Assembly (NCBI RefSeq): GCF_021191695.1
Contig: NZ_JAIWPT010000007.1
Span: 62,001 to 126,000, forward strand
Length of the DNA stretch: 64,000 nt
DNA from: Proluteimonas luteida
GTDB taxonomy: Bacteria; Pseudomonadota; Gammaproteobacteria; Xanthomonadales; Xanthomonadaceae
Direction of reading: 5' to 3'
In this document: positions 9,969 through 17,774 of the stretch, one piece after another
Numbering within the stretch: the first letter of the stretch is position 1
How the letters are laid out: the number at the start of each line of letters is the position of its first letter
Program-made: the position numbers and the translations under genes
The notes under the pieces: generated by a model
The model's database searches: none
What the model was told of the DNA's origin: nothing
Seen by the model: the letters and a program-made list of their open reading frames with translations, nothing else

Positions 9969-10808
9969 TCAGAACCCCAGCCAGATCTTGCCGAGGGCGA
10001 ACACCGGCAGCGCCGCCAGCACGCTGTCGATGCGGTCGAGCACGCCGCCGTGGCCGGGGATCAGCGTGCCCGAGTCCTTGGCGTCGACATGGCGCTTGAG
10101 CAGGCTCTCGAACAGGTCGCCGACCACCGAGGCCAGCACCGTCAGCAGCGCGACCAGCGCGACCAGCGGCAGCTGCGCGGTCGTGGCGCCGGCCCACGGC
10201 GCGGCGGCGACCGCGACCAGCACACCGGCCAGCACGCCGCCGGCCAGCCCCTCGACGGTCTTGTTGGGGCTGATCCGCGGTGCCAGCTTGTGCCGGCCGA
10301 AGCGGCGCCCGGCGAAGTAGGCGCCGGTATCGGTGGCCCAGACGACCGCCAGCGCCAGCAGCAGCCAGCGGTTGCCGTGCTCGCCGCCCTCGTTGGCATG
10401 GATCAGGCACAGCGCGCACCAGGCGGGGATGATCGCCAGCGTGCCGGCGGCGAGCTTGAACACGCGCGCGCGGGTGTCATGGTCGGAGGCGAAGTCGTAG
10501 TGACGCAGCCACATCGCCGCCAGCAGCCACCAGATCACGCCGACCACCACCATCATCTTCAGCAGCACCAGCGAACCGCCGCCGGTCGCCGAGGCCCAGA
10601 CGATCGCCACCATCAGCAACAGGTTGGCCAGCAGCAGCAGGGTGCGGGCCAGGGTGTCCTCGATGTCGGTCAGGCGCAGCCATTCCCACAGCGCGGCCAG
10701 GAACACGATCGCCGAGACCGCGGCCATCCACGGGGTGTTGAGCAGCAGCACGGCGGCGATGGCGATCGGCGCCATCAGCAGGGCGGCGAGGATGCGGGTG
10801 CGGGTCAT
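9969..10808 (-). CDS. cdsA: Phosphatidate cytidylyltransferase
   Basis: Makes CDP-diacylglycerol from phosphatidate and CTP at the inner membrane; PssA (46554-47174) uses this product. The 279-residue protein is almost wholly hydrophobic, with about seven or eight transmembrane helices. The CDP-alcohol synthetase signature is seen in [20 protein letters not shown] followed by [10 protein letters not shown]. The ATG overlaps the uppS stop (ATGA), which sets the start. Confidence 0.96.
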   Translation of the reverse strand: MTRTRILAALLMAPIAIAAVLLLNTPWMAAVSAIVFLAALWEWLRLTDIEDTLARTLLLLANLLLMVAIVWASATGGGSLVLLKMMVVVGVIWWLLAAMWLRHYDFASDHDTRARVFKLAAGTLAIIPAWCALCLIHANEGGEHGNRWLLLALAVVWATDTGAYFAGRRFGRHKLAPRISPNKTVEGLAGGVLAGVLVAVAAAPWAGATTAQLPLVALVALLTVLASVVGDLFESLLKRHVDAKDSGTLIPGHGGVLDRIDSVLAALPVFALGKIWLGF

Positions 10809-11632
10809 CGGCTTCTCGTCTGGTGGGGAGGTGCCGCCGGCACGTCCCGGGCGATCTGCTCGCCGGTCAGGCCGAAACGGCGTTCGCGCACGGCATAGGC
10901 CTGCAGGGCCCGCTCCAGTTCGGCGACGTCCAGTTCCGGCCACAGGGTCTCGGTGAACCACAGCTCGGTATACGCCAGCTGCCACAACAGGAAATTGCTG
11001 ATCCGCAGGTCGCCGCCGGTGCGGATGAACAGGTCCGGGGCCGGCAGGTCGGCCAGCGCGACGCGCGCGCCCACCGCCGCCTCGTCGATGTCCTCGGGGC
11101 GCAGGCGGCCGGCGGCCACGTCCTCGGCCAGCGCACGCGCCGCCATGGCGATGTCGTGGCGGCCGCCATAGCTGGCGGCGACCGACAGCGTCAGCGCGGT
11201 ATTGCCGGCGGTATGCGCTTCGGCGGCGTCCATGCGCGCGCGGATCGCGTCGCTGAAGCGCGCGCGGTCGCCGATGAAGCGCAGGCGGACGCCGCGGCGG
11301 TGCAGTTCGCCGACCTCGCGGTCGAGCGCCTGCAGGAACAGTTTCATCAGCGCGCCGACCTCGTCCTCGGGCCGGCCCCAGTTCTCGCTGGAGAACGCGA
11401 ACAGGGTCAGCGCCTCGATCCCGCGTTCGAGGCAGAAGTCGATGCACAGGTTGACGGTGCGCGCACCGGCGCGATGGCCGATGACGCGCGGGCGCCGGCG
11501 GCGTGCGGCCCAGCGGCCGTTGCCGTCCATGATGATGGCCACGTGCCTCGGCACGTGACCGTGATCGGTGATTCGTGATTCGTGATTCGGAACAGCGGAA
11601 TCCCGCGAATCTGAAGTCTCAGGCAATGGCAT
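10805..11632 (-). CDS. uppS: Undecaprenyl diphosphate synthase
   Basis: Cis-prenyltransferase that condenses isopentenyl diphosphate onto farnesyl diphosphate for the lipid carrier of peptidoglycan and O-antigen. Conserved RHVAIIMDGNGRWA holds the catalytic Asp; SSENWGRP and IRTGGDLRISNFLLWQ are further family motifs. ATG 11632 has a GAAGAGG ribosome site and gives 275 residues. An internal GTG at 11554 would remove the leader, which is partly encoded by a heptad repeat array (NHESRITDHG). The stop overlaps cdsA. Confidence 0.95.
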   Translation of the reverse strand: MPLPETSDSRDSAVPNHESRITDHGHVPRHVAIIMDGNGRWAARRRRPRVIGHRAGARTVNLCIDFCLERGIEALTLFAFSSENWGRPEDEVGALMKLFLQALDREVGELHRRGVRLRFIGDRARFSDAIRARMDAAEAHTAGNTALTLSVAASYGGRHDIAMAARALAEDVAAGRLRPEDIDEAAVGARVALADLPAPDLFIRTGGDLRISNFLLWQLAYTELWFTETLWPELDVAELERALQAYAVRERRFGLTGEQIARDVPAAPPHQTRSR

Positions 11633-11686
11633 GGCCTCTTCGGCTTTGGCTTCTACCAACAACGAATCACCAATTGCGAATCACGG
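11561..11686. repeat. Paired inverted heptad-repeat arrays between frr and uppS
   Basis: The left array (11561-11590) has four TGATTCG-type heptads on the plus strand. The right array (11661-11686) has the inverted unit (CGAATCACCAATT). They flank the predicted uppS start and could pair in the frr-uppS message. The geometry is the same as at 2287-2417 in front of lpxB: right array just after the upstream stop codon, left array inside the first codons of the downstream gene. Confidence 0.75.
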
Positions 11687-11690
11687 CGCA

Positions 11691-12248
11691 TCAAACCGCC
11701 ATCAGTTCCTGTTCCTTGGTCTTGACGACCTCGTCGACATCCTTGATCGCCTTGTCGGTCAGCTTCTGGATGTCGTCCTCGGCGGCGCGCTGGTCGTCCT
11801 CGGAAATGAGCTTCTCCTTCAGCAGCTCCTTGATCTGCTGGTTGGCGTCGCGGCGGATGTTGCGGATCGCGACCTTGCTGTCCTCGCCTTCGCCGTGCAC
11901 GACCTTGGACAGCTCGCGGCGGCGCTCCTCGGTCAGCGCCGGCAGGTTCAGGCGGATCGTGGTGCCGGCGGTGTTGGGGGTCAGGCCGAGGTCGGAGGCG
12001 AGGATCGCCTTCTCGACCGCGCCGACCATCTGCTTCTCCCAGGGCGTGATCGTCAACGAGCGGGCGTCGGAGACGGCGACGCTGGCGACCTGGCTCAGGG
12101 GCATGTCGGAGCCGTAGTAGTTGACCTTCAGGTGTTCGACCAGCGCGGTCGAGGCGCGGCCGGTGCGCACCTTGATCAGGGTGTGCTTGAGCGCCTCGAC
12201 GCTCTTGGCCATGCGCGTCTGGGTGTCCTGCTTGATTTCGTTGAGCAT
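11691..12248 (-). CDS. frr: Ribosome recycling factor
   Basis: Splits post-termination ribosomes together with EF-G. The 185-residue product has the standard length and motifs: KVRTGRAST near the N-terminus, [30 protein letters not shown] in the middle, and an alpha-helical C-terminus. The canonical start MLNEIKQDT is used; an in-frame ATG six codons earlier is less likely because RRFs begin near this point. It follows pyrH, the universal neighbour, after 184 bases. Confidence 0.96.
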   Translation of the reverse strand: MLNEIKQDTQTRMAKSVEALKHTLIKVRTGRASTALVEHLKVNYYGSDMPLSQVASVAVSDARSLTITPWEKQMVGAVEKAILASDLGLTPNTAGTTIRLNLPALTEERRRELSKVVHGEGEDSKVAIRNIRRDANQQIKELLKEKLISEDDQRAAEDDIQKLTDKAIKDVDEVVKTKEQELMAV

Positions 12249-12325
12249 CGTCGTGGCCCGATCCATGTGCGGAATCGGACGATTATAAGGGCAGGGGCCA
12301 GGGGACAGGGACCGGCGGCAGGGCC

Positions 12326-12355
12326 GGGCGGAAAGCGCAGGGGCGGAAAGCGCAG
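12326..12355. repeat. 15-bp perfect tandem duplication
   Basis: The unit GGGCGGAAAGCGCAG occurs twice head to tail in the pyrH-frr gap, next to purine-rich CAGGGGCCAGGGGACAGGG sequence at 12291-12311. No function is evident; it looks like slippage in a repeat-prone spacer. Confidence 0.8.
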
Positions 12356-12432
12356 GGGCCCCGGACACGGCGAGGCAAGGGCCACGCCCGCGTTCTCGCC
12401 CGCCTTGGCCCCTGTCCTCCGAACTCTGGCGC

Positions 12433-13158
12433 TCAGCTCCTGCCCTGCACCAGCGTGCCGATCGATTCGCCGCGCAGGATGCGCAGCAGCACGCCCGGCT
12501 GGCTCATGTCGAAGATCCGCAACGGCAGGTCGGAATCGCGCGCCAGTGCGAACGCGGCCGTGTCCATGACCTCCAGGCCCTGGCCGAGCACTTCGTCGTA
12601 GGTCAGCGTGTCGTAGCGCCTGGCATCGGGGAACTTCTTCGGGTCGGCGTCGTAGACGCCGTCGACCTTGGTGGCCTTGAGCAGCAGGTCGGCACCGATC
12701 TCGATCGCGCGCAGCGCCGCGCCCGAGTCGGTGGTGAAGAACGGGTTGCCGGTGCCGGCGGCGAAGATGCCGATCCGGCCCTTCTCCAGGTGCCGGATCG
12801 CGCGCCTGCGGATGTAGTCCTCGCAGACATCGTTGATCTTGATCGCGCTCATCACCCGCACCCGCGCGCCGCGCTTCTCCAGCGCATCCTGCATCGCCAG
12901 CGCGTTGATGACCGTGGCCAGCATGCCCATCTGGTCGCCGGTGACCCGGTCCATGCCGCCTGCGGCCAGCCCTGCGCCGCGGAAGATGTTGCCGCCGCCG
13001 ATGACCACGCCGACCTCGGCGCCGGCCTGCTGGGCCTCGATGACCTCGTCGGCGAGGCGGCCGATGACCTTGGGGTCGATGCCGTAGTCCTCGTCTCCCA
13101 TCAGGGCCTCGCCGGACAACTTGAGCAGGACACGGCGGTAGGCGAGGGGTTGCGACAT
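12433..13158 (-). CDS. pyrH: Uridylate kinase
   Basis: Phosphorylates UMP to UDP with ATP; hexameric amino-acid-kinase fold. The 241-residue protein shows [11 protein letters not shown] (13-23), [11 protein letters not shown] (the UMP/ATP loop) and [13 protein letters not shown]. The start MSQPLAYRR fits the family. It heads the envelope cluster here. In most relatives tsf and rpsB precede it, but upstream here is an aldo/keto reductase with a GC-rich hairpin at about 13199-13228, so tsf-rpsB must lie elsewhere. Confidence 0.96.
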   Translation of the reverse strand: MSQPLAYRRVLLKLSGEALMGDEDYGIDPKVIGRLADEVIEAQQAGAEVGVVIGGGNIFRGAGLAAGGMDRVTGDQMGMLATVINALAMQDALEKRGARVRVMSAIKINDVCEDYIRRRAIRHLEKGRIGIFAAGTGNPFFTTDSGAALRAIEIGADLLLKATKVDGVYDADPKKFPDARRYDTLTYDEVLGQGLEVMDTAAFALARDSDLPLRIFDMSQPGVLLRILRGESIGTLVQGRS

Positions 13159-13284
13159 GCGGGGACTCCGGTGGGGCGGCCGGGGAATTCTAGGGGATCG
13201 CGCGCGCCAGCGGGGGGCTCCGCGCGCCGGTCTCACCCGAAAGGGGCCGGATGCAGGCGGTTTTCCGGCCAGTCGAGGCACGCC

Positions 13285-14157
13285 TTACAGCACGTCCAGC
13301 GGCAGCTTGCGCACCGGTGGCGGGAAATGCCGGTCGAGCAGCGCGAGATCGTCGGCGGTGAGCCGCAACTGCAGCGCGGCGGCGTTCTCCCGCACGTGGG
13401 CGACCGAGCCCGATTCGGGAATCGCGACCACATGGCCACCGCGGATCGCCCAGGCCAGCGCGACCGCGGTCGCCGACACGCCGCGGCGTTCGCCGATCCG
13501 GGCGAGCGTGGCGTCCTCCAGCAGCGCGCGGCTGCCGAGCGGGGAATAGGCCATCACCGCGACCTCGTGGTCGATGCACCATGGCAGCAGGTCGAACTCG
13601 ATGCCGCGGCTGCCGACGTGATAGAGCACCTGGTTGACGAGACAGCGGTCGCCACCGGGGACCGACCACAGCGCCTCCATGTCGTCGACATCGAAATTGG
13701 ACACGCCCCAACCGGCGATGCGGCCGGCATCGCGCAACTGCTCGAAGGTGTCCACCACCTCGGGCAGGCGGGCGCCGCCGCGCCAGTGCAGCAGGTACAG
13801 GTCCAGCCGTTCGACGCCCAGGCGCGCGAGGCTGGCCTCGCAGGCGCGCACGATGCCGCGCGCGCTGGCATTCGACGGCAGGACCTTCGACACCAGCCGG
13901 GGACGCTGCGCGAGGCCGGCCAGCGCGCGGCCGATCAGCGACTCCGAACGCCCGTCGCCGTACATCTCCGCGGTGTCGATCAGTGTCATGCCCAGCCCGC
14001 AGCCGGTCCGCAGCGCGTCGATTTCCTGCGCTGCCGGGTGGCGACCCTGGCCCAGGTTCCATGAGCCCTGGCCGAGGGCGGGCAGCCGCGTCGCGTTGCG
14101 CAGGCCGACGGTTGCGGCGGCGCCATGGTCCGCGACGGGTTGCGATGCCGGCGACAT
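13285..14157 (-). CDS. Aldo/keto reductase
   Basis: Probable NADPH-dependent reductase of carbonyl compounds, with a TIM-barrel fold. All four catalytic residues are present: Asp61 and Tyr66 in DTAEMYGDGRSE, Lys91 in LVSKVLP, His124 in LYLLHWRG. The nucleotide-binding end is IPESGSVAHVREN. The 290-residue length is normal. It lies upstream of pyrH on the same strand, 126 bases away, and is divergent from the cluster that starts at 14371. The substrate cannot be told from sequence. Confidence 0.9.
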   Translation of the reverse strand: MSPASQPVADHGAAATVGLRNATRLPALGQGSWNLGQGRHPAAQEIDALRTGCGLGMTLIDTAEMYGDGRSESLIGRALAGLAQRPRLVSKVLPSNASARGIVRACEASLARLGVERLDLYLLHWRGGARLPEVVDTFEQLRDAGRIAGWGVSNFDVDDMEALWSVPGGDRCLVNQVLYHVGSRGIEFDLLPWCIDHEVAVMAYSPLGSRALLEDATLARIGERRGVSATAVALAWAIRGGHVVAIPESGSVAHVRENAAALQLRLTADDLALLDRHFPPPVRKLPLDVL

Positions 14158-14370
14158 GCGGGGCTCCTGTCCGACGCCGCCAATCGCGGCTGGCCGCCAG
14201 TTTCGGCGGCCCGCGGTCGGCATGGCGTGAGGCGTGCGGCGCGGCGGACCACCGTGCCCGCCGTTTGCCTGCGCGGCGGACAACCGCGACGGCACGGCCC
14301 CGGAGGTCGTCGCATCGCCGTCATCCGGGCGCACGCACAGTACCGGCACCGTTTCCGGAGCAGTGTCGTG

Positions 14371-15372
14371 ATGCAACGATCGGCCGCAAACGCGGCAGGC
14401 GCCACCTCTGCGCCACCTGCGTCCGCAGTCCTGTTGCACGCCGCGCGCGCGCATCTTTTGGACACGCCGACGCTGCCGTTGCCAGGTGGCGGCGCGACGC
14501 TGGCACGCTGGCGGTTGCTGGCCGCCGCCGCCGCCGCGGACGTGTGCCTGGCGAAGCTGCTGGAAGCGCATTACGACGCGCAGGCCATCCTTGCTGAACT
14601 GGACGATGCTGGGATCGCCACCCCCGGATCGCTGCTGGCGGTCTGGGCGGCCGAGCCGCCGGATGCACGGCTGGAGTTCCGCCCGGGTGCCGGGCGGCGC
14701 GGCACGCTGCACGGCACCAAGGCCTGGTGTTCGGGCGCGGACATGGTCGATGCGGCGCTGGTGACCGCGCATGCGGGCGACCAGCGCGTGCTGGTGCATG
14801 TGGACCTGCGCCAGCCCGGGGTCGACCATGACGCTGCCGGCTGGCAGGCGGTGGGCATGGCGCGCGTACCGAGCGGACGCGTCGGATTCGACGCCGTGCC
14901 GGCGGTCCAGGTGGCTGCGCCCGGTGCCTATCTGTCGCGGCCCGGGTTCTGGCATGGCGGCGCCGGCATCGCGGCCTGCTGGTTCGGCGCCGCGACCGCG
15001 ATCGCCGACACGCTGCGGCTGGCGCCGCGCGCCGCGGACAGTCCGCATGCGATGGCGCATCTGGGTGCGGTCGACATGGCACTGTCCGCTGCGGCCAGCC
15101 TGCTGCGCGAGACCGCGGCGCGCATCGACGCCGCGCCGACGCTGGCGCATGCCGACGCGGTGACCCGCGTGCGCAGCGTCGTCGAGCGCAGCGCCGCCGA
15201 GGTCATCGACCGGGTGGGTCGGGCACTGGGGCCAGGGCCGCTGTGCGAAGACCGCGCGCATGCGCTGCGCTGCGCGGACCTGACGACGTTCCTGCGCCAG
15301 AGCCACGCCGAGCGCGATTGGGCCTCGCTCGGCGAAGCGGTGCGCGCGGAGGCGGATGCATGGCGACTGTAG
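14371..15372 (+). CDS. Acyl-CoA dehydrogenase-like protein
   Basis: A 333-residue protein resembling the acyl-CoA dehydrogenase fold: an Ala-rich helical N-domain, a beta middle (RRGTLHGTKAWCSGADMVDAALV, like the flavin-contacting segment G-x-K-x-W/F-x-S-G), and a helical C-domain. It is shorter than the usual 380 residues, and the catalytic Glu cannot be placed with confidence, so activity is uncertain. It starts the five-gene cluster and its stop lies 13 bases inside the PIG-L gene. I infer oxidation or binding of an acyl thioester that feeds the same product pathway. Confidence 0.75.
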   Translation: MQRSAANAAGATSAPPASAVLLHAARAHLLDTPTLPLPGGGATLARWRLLAAAAAADVCLAKLLEAHYDAQAILAELDDAGIATPGSLLAVWAAEPPDARLEFRPGAGRRGTLHGTKAWCSGADMVDAALVTAHAGDQRVLVHVDLRQPGVDHDAAGWQAVGMARVPSGRVGFDAVPAVQVAAPGAYLSRPGFWHGGAGIAACWFGAATAIADTLRLAPRAADSPHAMAHLGAVDMALSAAASLLRETAARIDAAPTLAHADAVTRVRSVVERSAAEVIDRVGRALGPGPLCEDRAHALRCADLTTFLRQSHAERDWASLGEAVRAEADAWRL

Positions 15373-16136
15373 CCGCCGTGGACATCGCGATGTCGCCGAG
15401 GATCGAGGGCGCCGGCACGCCGGAATCCGCGTGGCGGCGTTCGCCGTGGCTGGCCGCGCTGCCGATGCTCGATGCCGGTGCATGGCTGGCCGGCATACGC
15501 CGGCTCGTCGTCGTCGCCCCGCATCCCGACGACGAGGCGCTGGGTGCCGGTGGTCTGATCGCGACCGCGCGCGCGGCGGGCCTCGACGTGCGTGTCGTCT
15601 CGGTCACCGACGGCGAAGCCTGCTACCCGGGTGTCGATGCGTGGCCGGCGGCGCGCCTGCGCGCGGCGCGACGGCGCGAACTGGCGCGCGCGATGGCATG
15701 CTTGGGCGTCTGTGCCGGTGCGATCACCAGCCTCGACCTCGGCGACGGCCATGTCGCGGCACAGGAGCGCGTGCTGTCGGACGCCCTGCGGCCGCTGCTG
15801 CGCAGCGGCGATCGCGTGCTGACGACGTGGCGCGGCGACGGCCATCCCGATCACGAAGCCTGCGCGCGCGGGGTCGAACGCGCGGCTGCCGCATGCGCGG
15901 CGGACGTCGTCCAGTTCCCGGTCTGGGCCTGGCACTGGATGTCGCCCGACGTCGCGGTCGCGCCGCTGCCGGAAGCGTTCCGCTGCCGGCTGCCGGCAGC
16001 GGCCTGCAGCGCCAAGGCGAAGGCGCTGGCGTGCTTCGCCTCGCAGCTGCGCAGCGACGATCCCGCGGTGCCGCCGATCCTGCCGCCGCACGTGCTGGCC
16101 CGGTTCGGACGCGGATTCGAGGTGCTGCTGCGATGA
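15360..16136 (+). CDS. PIG-L family deacetylase
   Basis: LmbE/PIG-L zinc hydrolase, 258 residues, which in characterised members removes N-acetyl groups from GlcNAc-containing glycolipids or small thiol conjugates. APHPDDE (53-59) supplies zinc ligands His55 and Asp58 and the catalytic Asp57 region; GDGHPDHEACARG supplies the third ligand. No signal peptide is seen, so it acts in the cytoplasm. It overlaps both neighbours (ACAD-like by 13 bases, methyltransferase by ATGA), indicating one transcript. Confidence 0.9.
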   Translation: MATVAAVDIAMSPRIEGAGTPESAWRRSPWLAALPMLDAGAWLAGIRRLVVVAPHPDDEALGAGGLIATARAAGLDVRVVSVTDGEACYPGVDAWPAARLRAARRRELARAMACLGVCAGAITSLDLGDGHVAAQERVLSDALRPLLRSGDRVLTTWRGDGHPDHEACARGVERAAAACAADVVQFPVWAWHWMSPDVAVAPLPEAFRCRLPAAACSAKAKALACFASQLRSDDPAVPPILPPHVLARFGRGFEVLLR

Positions 16137-16735
16137 CCGCCGCCACGCCCGCGCAGTATTTCGACGCCATCTATTCCGACGACGACCCGTTCGGCTACCG
16201 CGAGCGCTGGTACGAGGCGCGCAAGCGCAGCCTGCTGCTGGCGAGCCTGCCGGCGGCGCGCTTCGCCGATGCCTGGGAAATCGGTTGCTCGAACGGCGAG
16301 CTGACCGCAGCGCTCGCGCCGCGCTGCGACCGGCTGCTGGCCACCGACCTCAGCGCCCGCGCGGTCGCACTGGCCACGTCGCGTACGCAAGGTCTGGCAC
16401 ACGTGCGCGCGCGGCAGGCGCGACACCCGGACGACTGGCCCGACGGCCGTTTCGACCTGATCGTCTTCAGCGAGGTCGGCTACTACCTCGATGCCGCGAC
16501 GCTGTCGCGGATGGCAGCGCGGCTGCGCGCCAGCTTGCGCGATGGCGGGGTGCTGGTCGCCTGCCACTGGCTGGCGCCGTTCCGCGAGGCGCCGCTGTCC
16601 GGTCGCGACGTGCATCGCCTGCTGCGCCGCCGACTGGCGTTGCCACGGCTGTTCGCCTATGCCGACGGCGACCTGCGCCTCGAAGGCTGGGGCGGCGGTG
16701 GCCGATCGGTCGCGCAGCGGGCGGGCCTGCGATGA
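16133..16735 (+). CDS. SAM-dependent methyltransferase, NodS-like
   Basis: Class I methyltransferase of 200 residues. Motif I is EIGCSNGELTAAL (49-61), the acidic residue ending strand 2 is in LLATDLS, and motif IV is DLIVFSEVGYYL. The N-terminal YFDAIYSDDDPFGYRERWYE is typical of the NodS-like nodulation methyltransferase group, which N-methylates de-N-acetylated chito-oligosaccharides. Sitting right after a PIG-L deacetylase, the inferred role is methylation of the freed amine. It is linked by ATGA overlaps at both ends. Confidence 0.88.
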   Translation: MTAATPAQYFDAIYSDDDPFGYRERWYEARKRSLLLASLPAARFADAWEIGCSNGELTAALAPRCDRLLATDLSARAVALATSRTQGLAHVRARQARHPDDWPDGRFDLIVFSEVGYYLDAATLSRMAARLRASLRDGGVLVACHWLAPFREAPLSGRDVHRLLRRRLALPRLFAYADGDLRLEGWGGGGRSVAQRAGLR

Positions 16736-17469
16736 TCGGCATCGTCATTCCCGCGCACAACGAGGAAGCGGTCATCGCCGCGTGCCTGGCTTCGGTCCAG
16801 CATGCCGCGGCCTGCACGGCACTGGCGGGCGAGCAGGTCGAGATCTTCGTGGTGCTGGACCGCTGCAGCGACGACACCGCGGCGATCGTCGCCGCCCATG
16901 GCGTGGTCGGCCTGGCGCTGTCGGAAGGCAACGTCGGTCGCGCCCGCGCGGCCGGGGCGGTGATGGCGATCGCGCGCGGCGCGCGCTGGGTGGCCTGCAC
17001 CGATGCCGATTCGGTGGTGCCGCCCGACTGGCTGTCCGCGCAGCTGGCCTACCGCTGCGATGCGTTCTGCGGGATCGTCACCGTGCACGACTGGTGCGAT
17101 TACGGCACGGCGGTCCGCGAGACCTATCTGGCGGGCGAGTGCGATCGCGACGGCCATCCGCACGTGCACGGCGCGAACCTCGGCATGAGCGCGGCGATGT
17201 ACCTGCGCTGTGGCGGGTTTCCGCCGCTGGCGGCGCACGAGGATGTCGCGGTCGTCGCCGCGCTGGTCGCCGCGGGCGCGCGCATCGCGCGCAAGGCGAG
17301 CCCGGCCGTCGTCACCAGTGCGCGCCGCGTCGCCCGCGCCCGCGGCGGTTTCGCCGATTATCTGCTCGCACTCGAGGCGCGCACGCGGGGCCTTGCGGTG
17401 CAGGTGCGGGGCGTCGTCGGCCCGGATCCGATGCCGGTTGCGCGAACCGGGACTTCCCGTGAGTCCTGA
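16732..17469 (+). CDS. Family 2 glycosyltransferase
   Basis: GT-A fold inverting glycosyltransferase, 245 residues. VIPAHNEE opens the nucleotide-binding domain and the metal-binding DxD is Asp91-Ala-Asp93 in CTDADS. HGANLGMSAAMY and AHEDVAVVAAL hold the acceptor site and catalytic-base region. There is no membrane helix. It probably adds the sugar later trimmed by the PIG-L enzyme and methylated by the NodS-like protein, which is inference from gene order. The ATG overlaps the methyltransferase stop. Confidence 0.88.
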   Translation: MIGIVIPAHNEEAVIAACLASVQHAAACTALAGEQVEIFVVLDRCSDDTAAIVAAHGVVGLALSEGNVGRARAAGAVMAIARGARWVACTDADSVVPPDWLSAQLAYRCDAFCGIVTVHDWCDYGTAVRETYLAGECDRDGHPHVHGANLGMSAAMYLRCGGFPPLAAHEDVAVVAALVAAGARIARKASPAVVTSARRVARARGGFADYLLALEARTRGLAVQVRGVVGPDPMPVARTGTSRES

Positions 17470-17725
17470 GTCGATCGGCTGGGCCGCCTCGGCGATCCTG
17501 CTGGCGACGCTGAGCCGGCAGATCGTGACGCAGGTCCGCGACGACAGTGCGCGTGGCGTCTCGAAATGGCTGTTCGTCGGGCAGATCGCCGCATCGACAG
17601 GATTCGTGGCCTACAGCGCGCTGGTCGGCGACTGGGTGTTCATCGTCACCAACTGCTGCATCCTCGCAACGGCCGTCGTCGGCCAGTTCGTGACCTGGCG
17701 CAAGCGCCGCGCGAATCGTGCATAG
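17459..17725 (+). CDS. PQ-loop (SemiSWEET-like) membrane protein
   Basis: An 88-residue protein with three transmembrane segments (about 4-20, 35-53, 56-76) in the SemiSWEET pattern: the first helix ends in SRQIVTQVRDDSARGVS, where PQ is replaced by RQ, then FVAYSALVGDWVFIVTNCCIL. SemiSWEETs are dimeric sugar carriers; lipid-A-linked relatives also exist. The GTG start lies 11 bases inside the glycosyltransferase gene, so it belongs to that transcript. The transported molecule is unknown. Confidence 0.7.
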   Translation: MSPESIGWAASAILLATLSRQIVTQVRDDSARGVSKWLFVGQIAASTGFVAYSALVGDWVFIVTNCCILATAVVGQFVTWRKRRANRA

Positions 17726-17727
17726 GA

Positions 17728-17749
17728 AGCGCCGCCTCGCGGCGGCGCT
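17728..17749. terminator. Hairpin between convergent genes
   Basis: AGCGCCGCC and GGCGGCGCT form a perfect nine-base stem with a TCGC loop, three bases after the PQ-loop gene stop and 25 bases beyond the catalase stop. No T-tract follows on either strand, so termination by it alone is uncertain. Confidence 0.45.
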
Positions 17750-17774
17750 GTCCGTTGGCCGTGTGCCGTGACTG

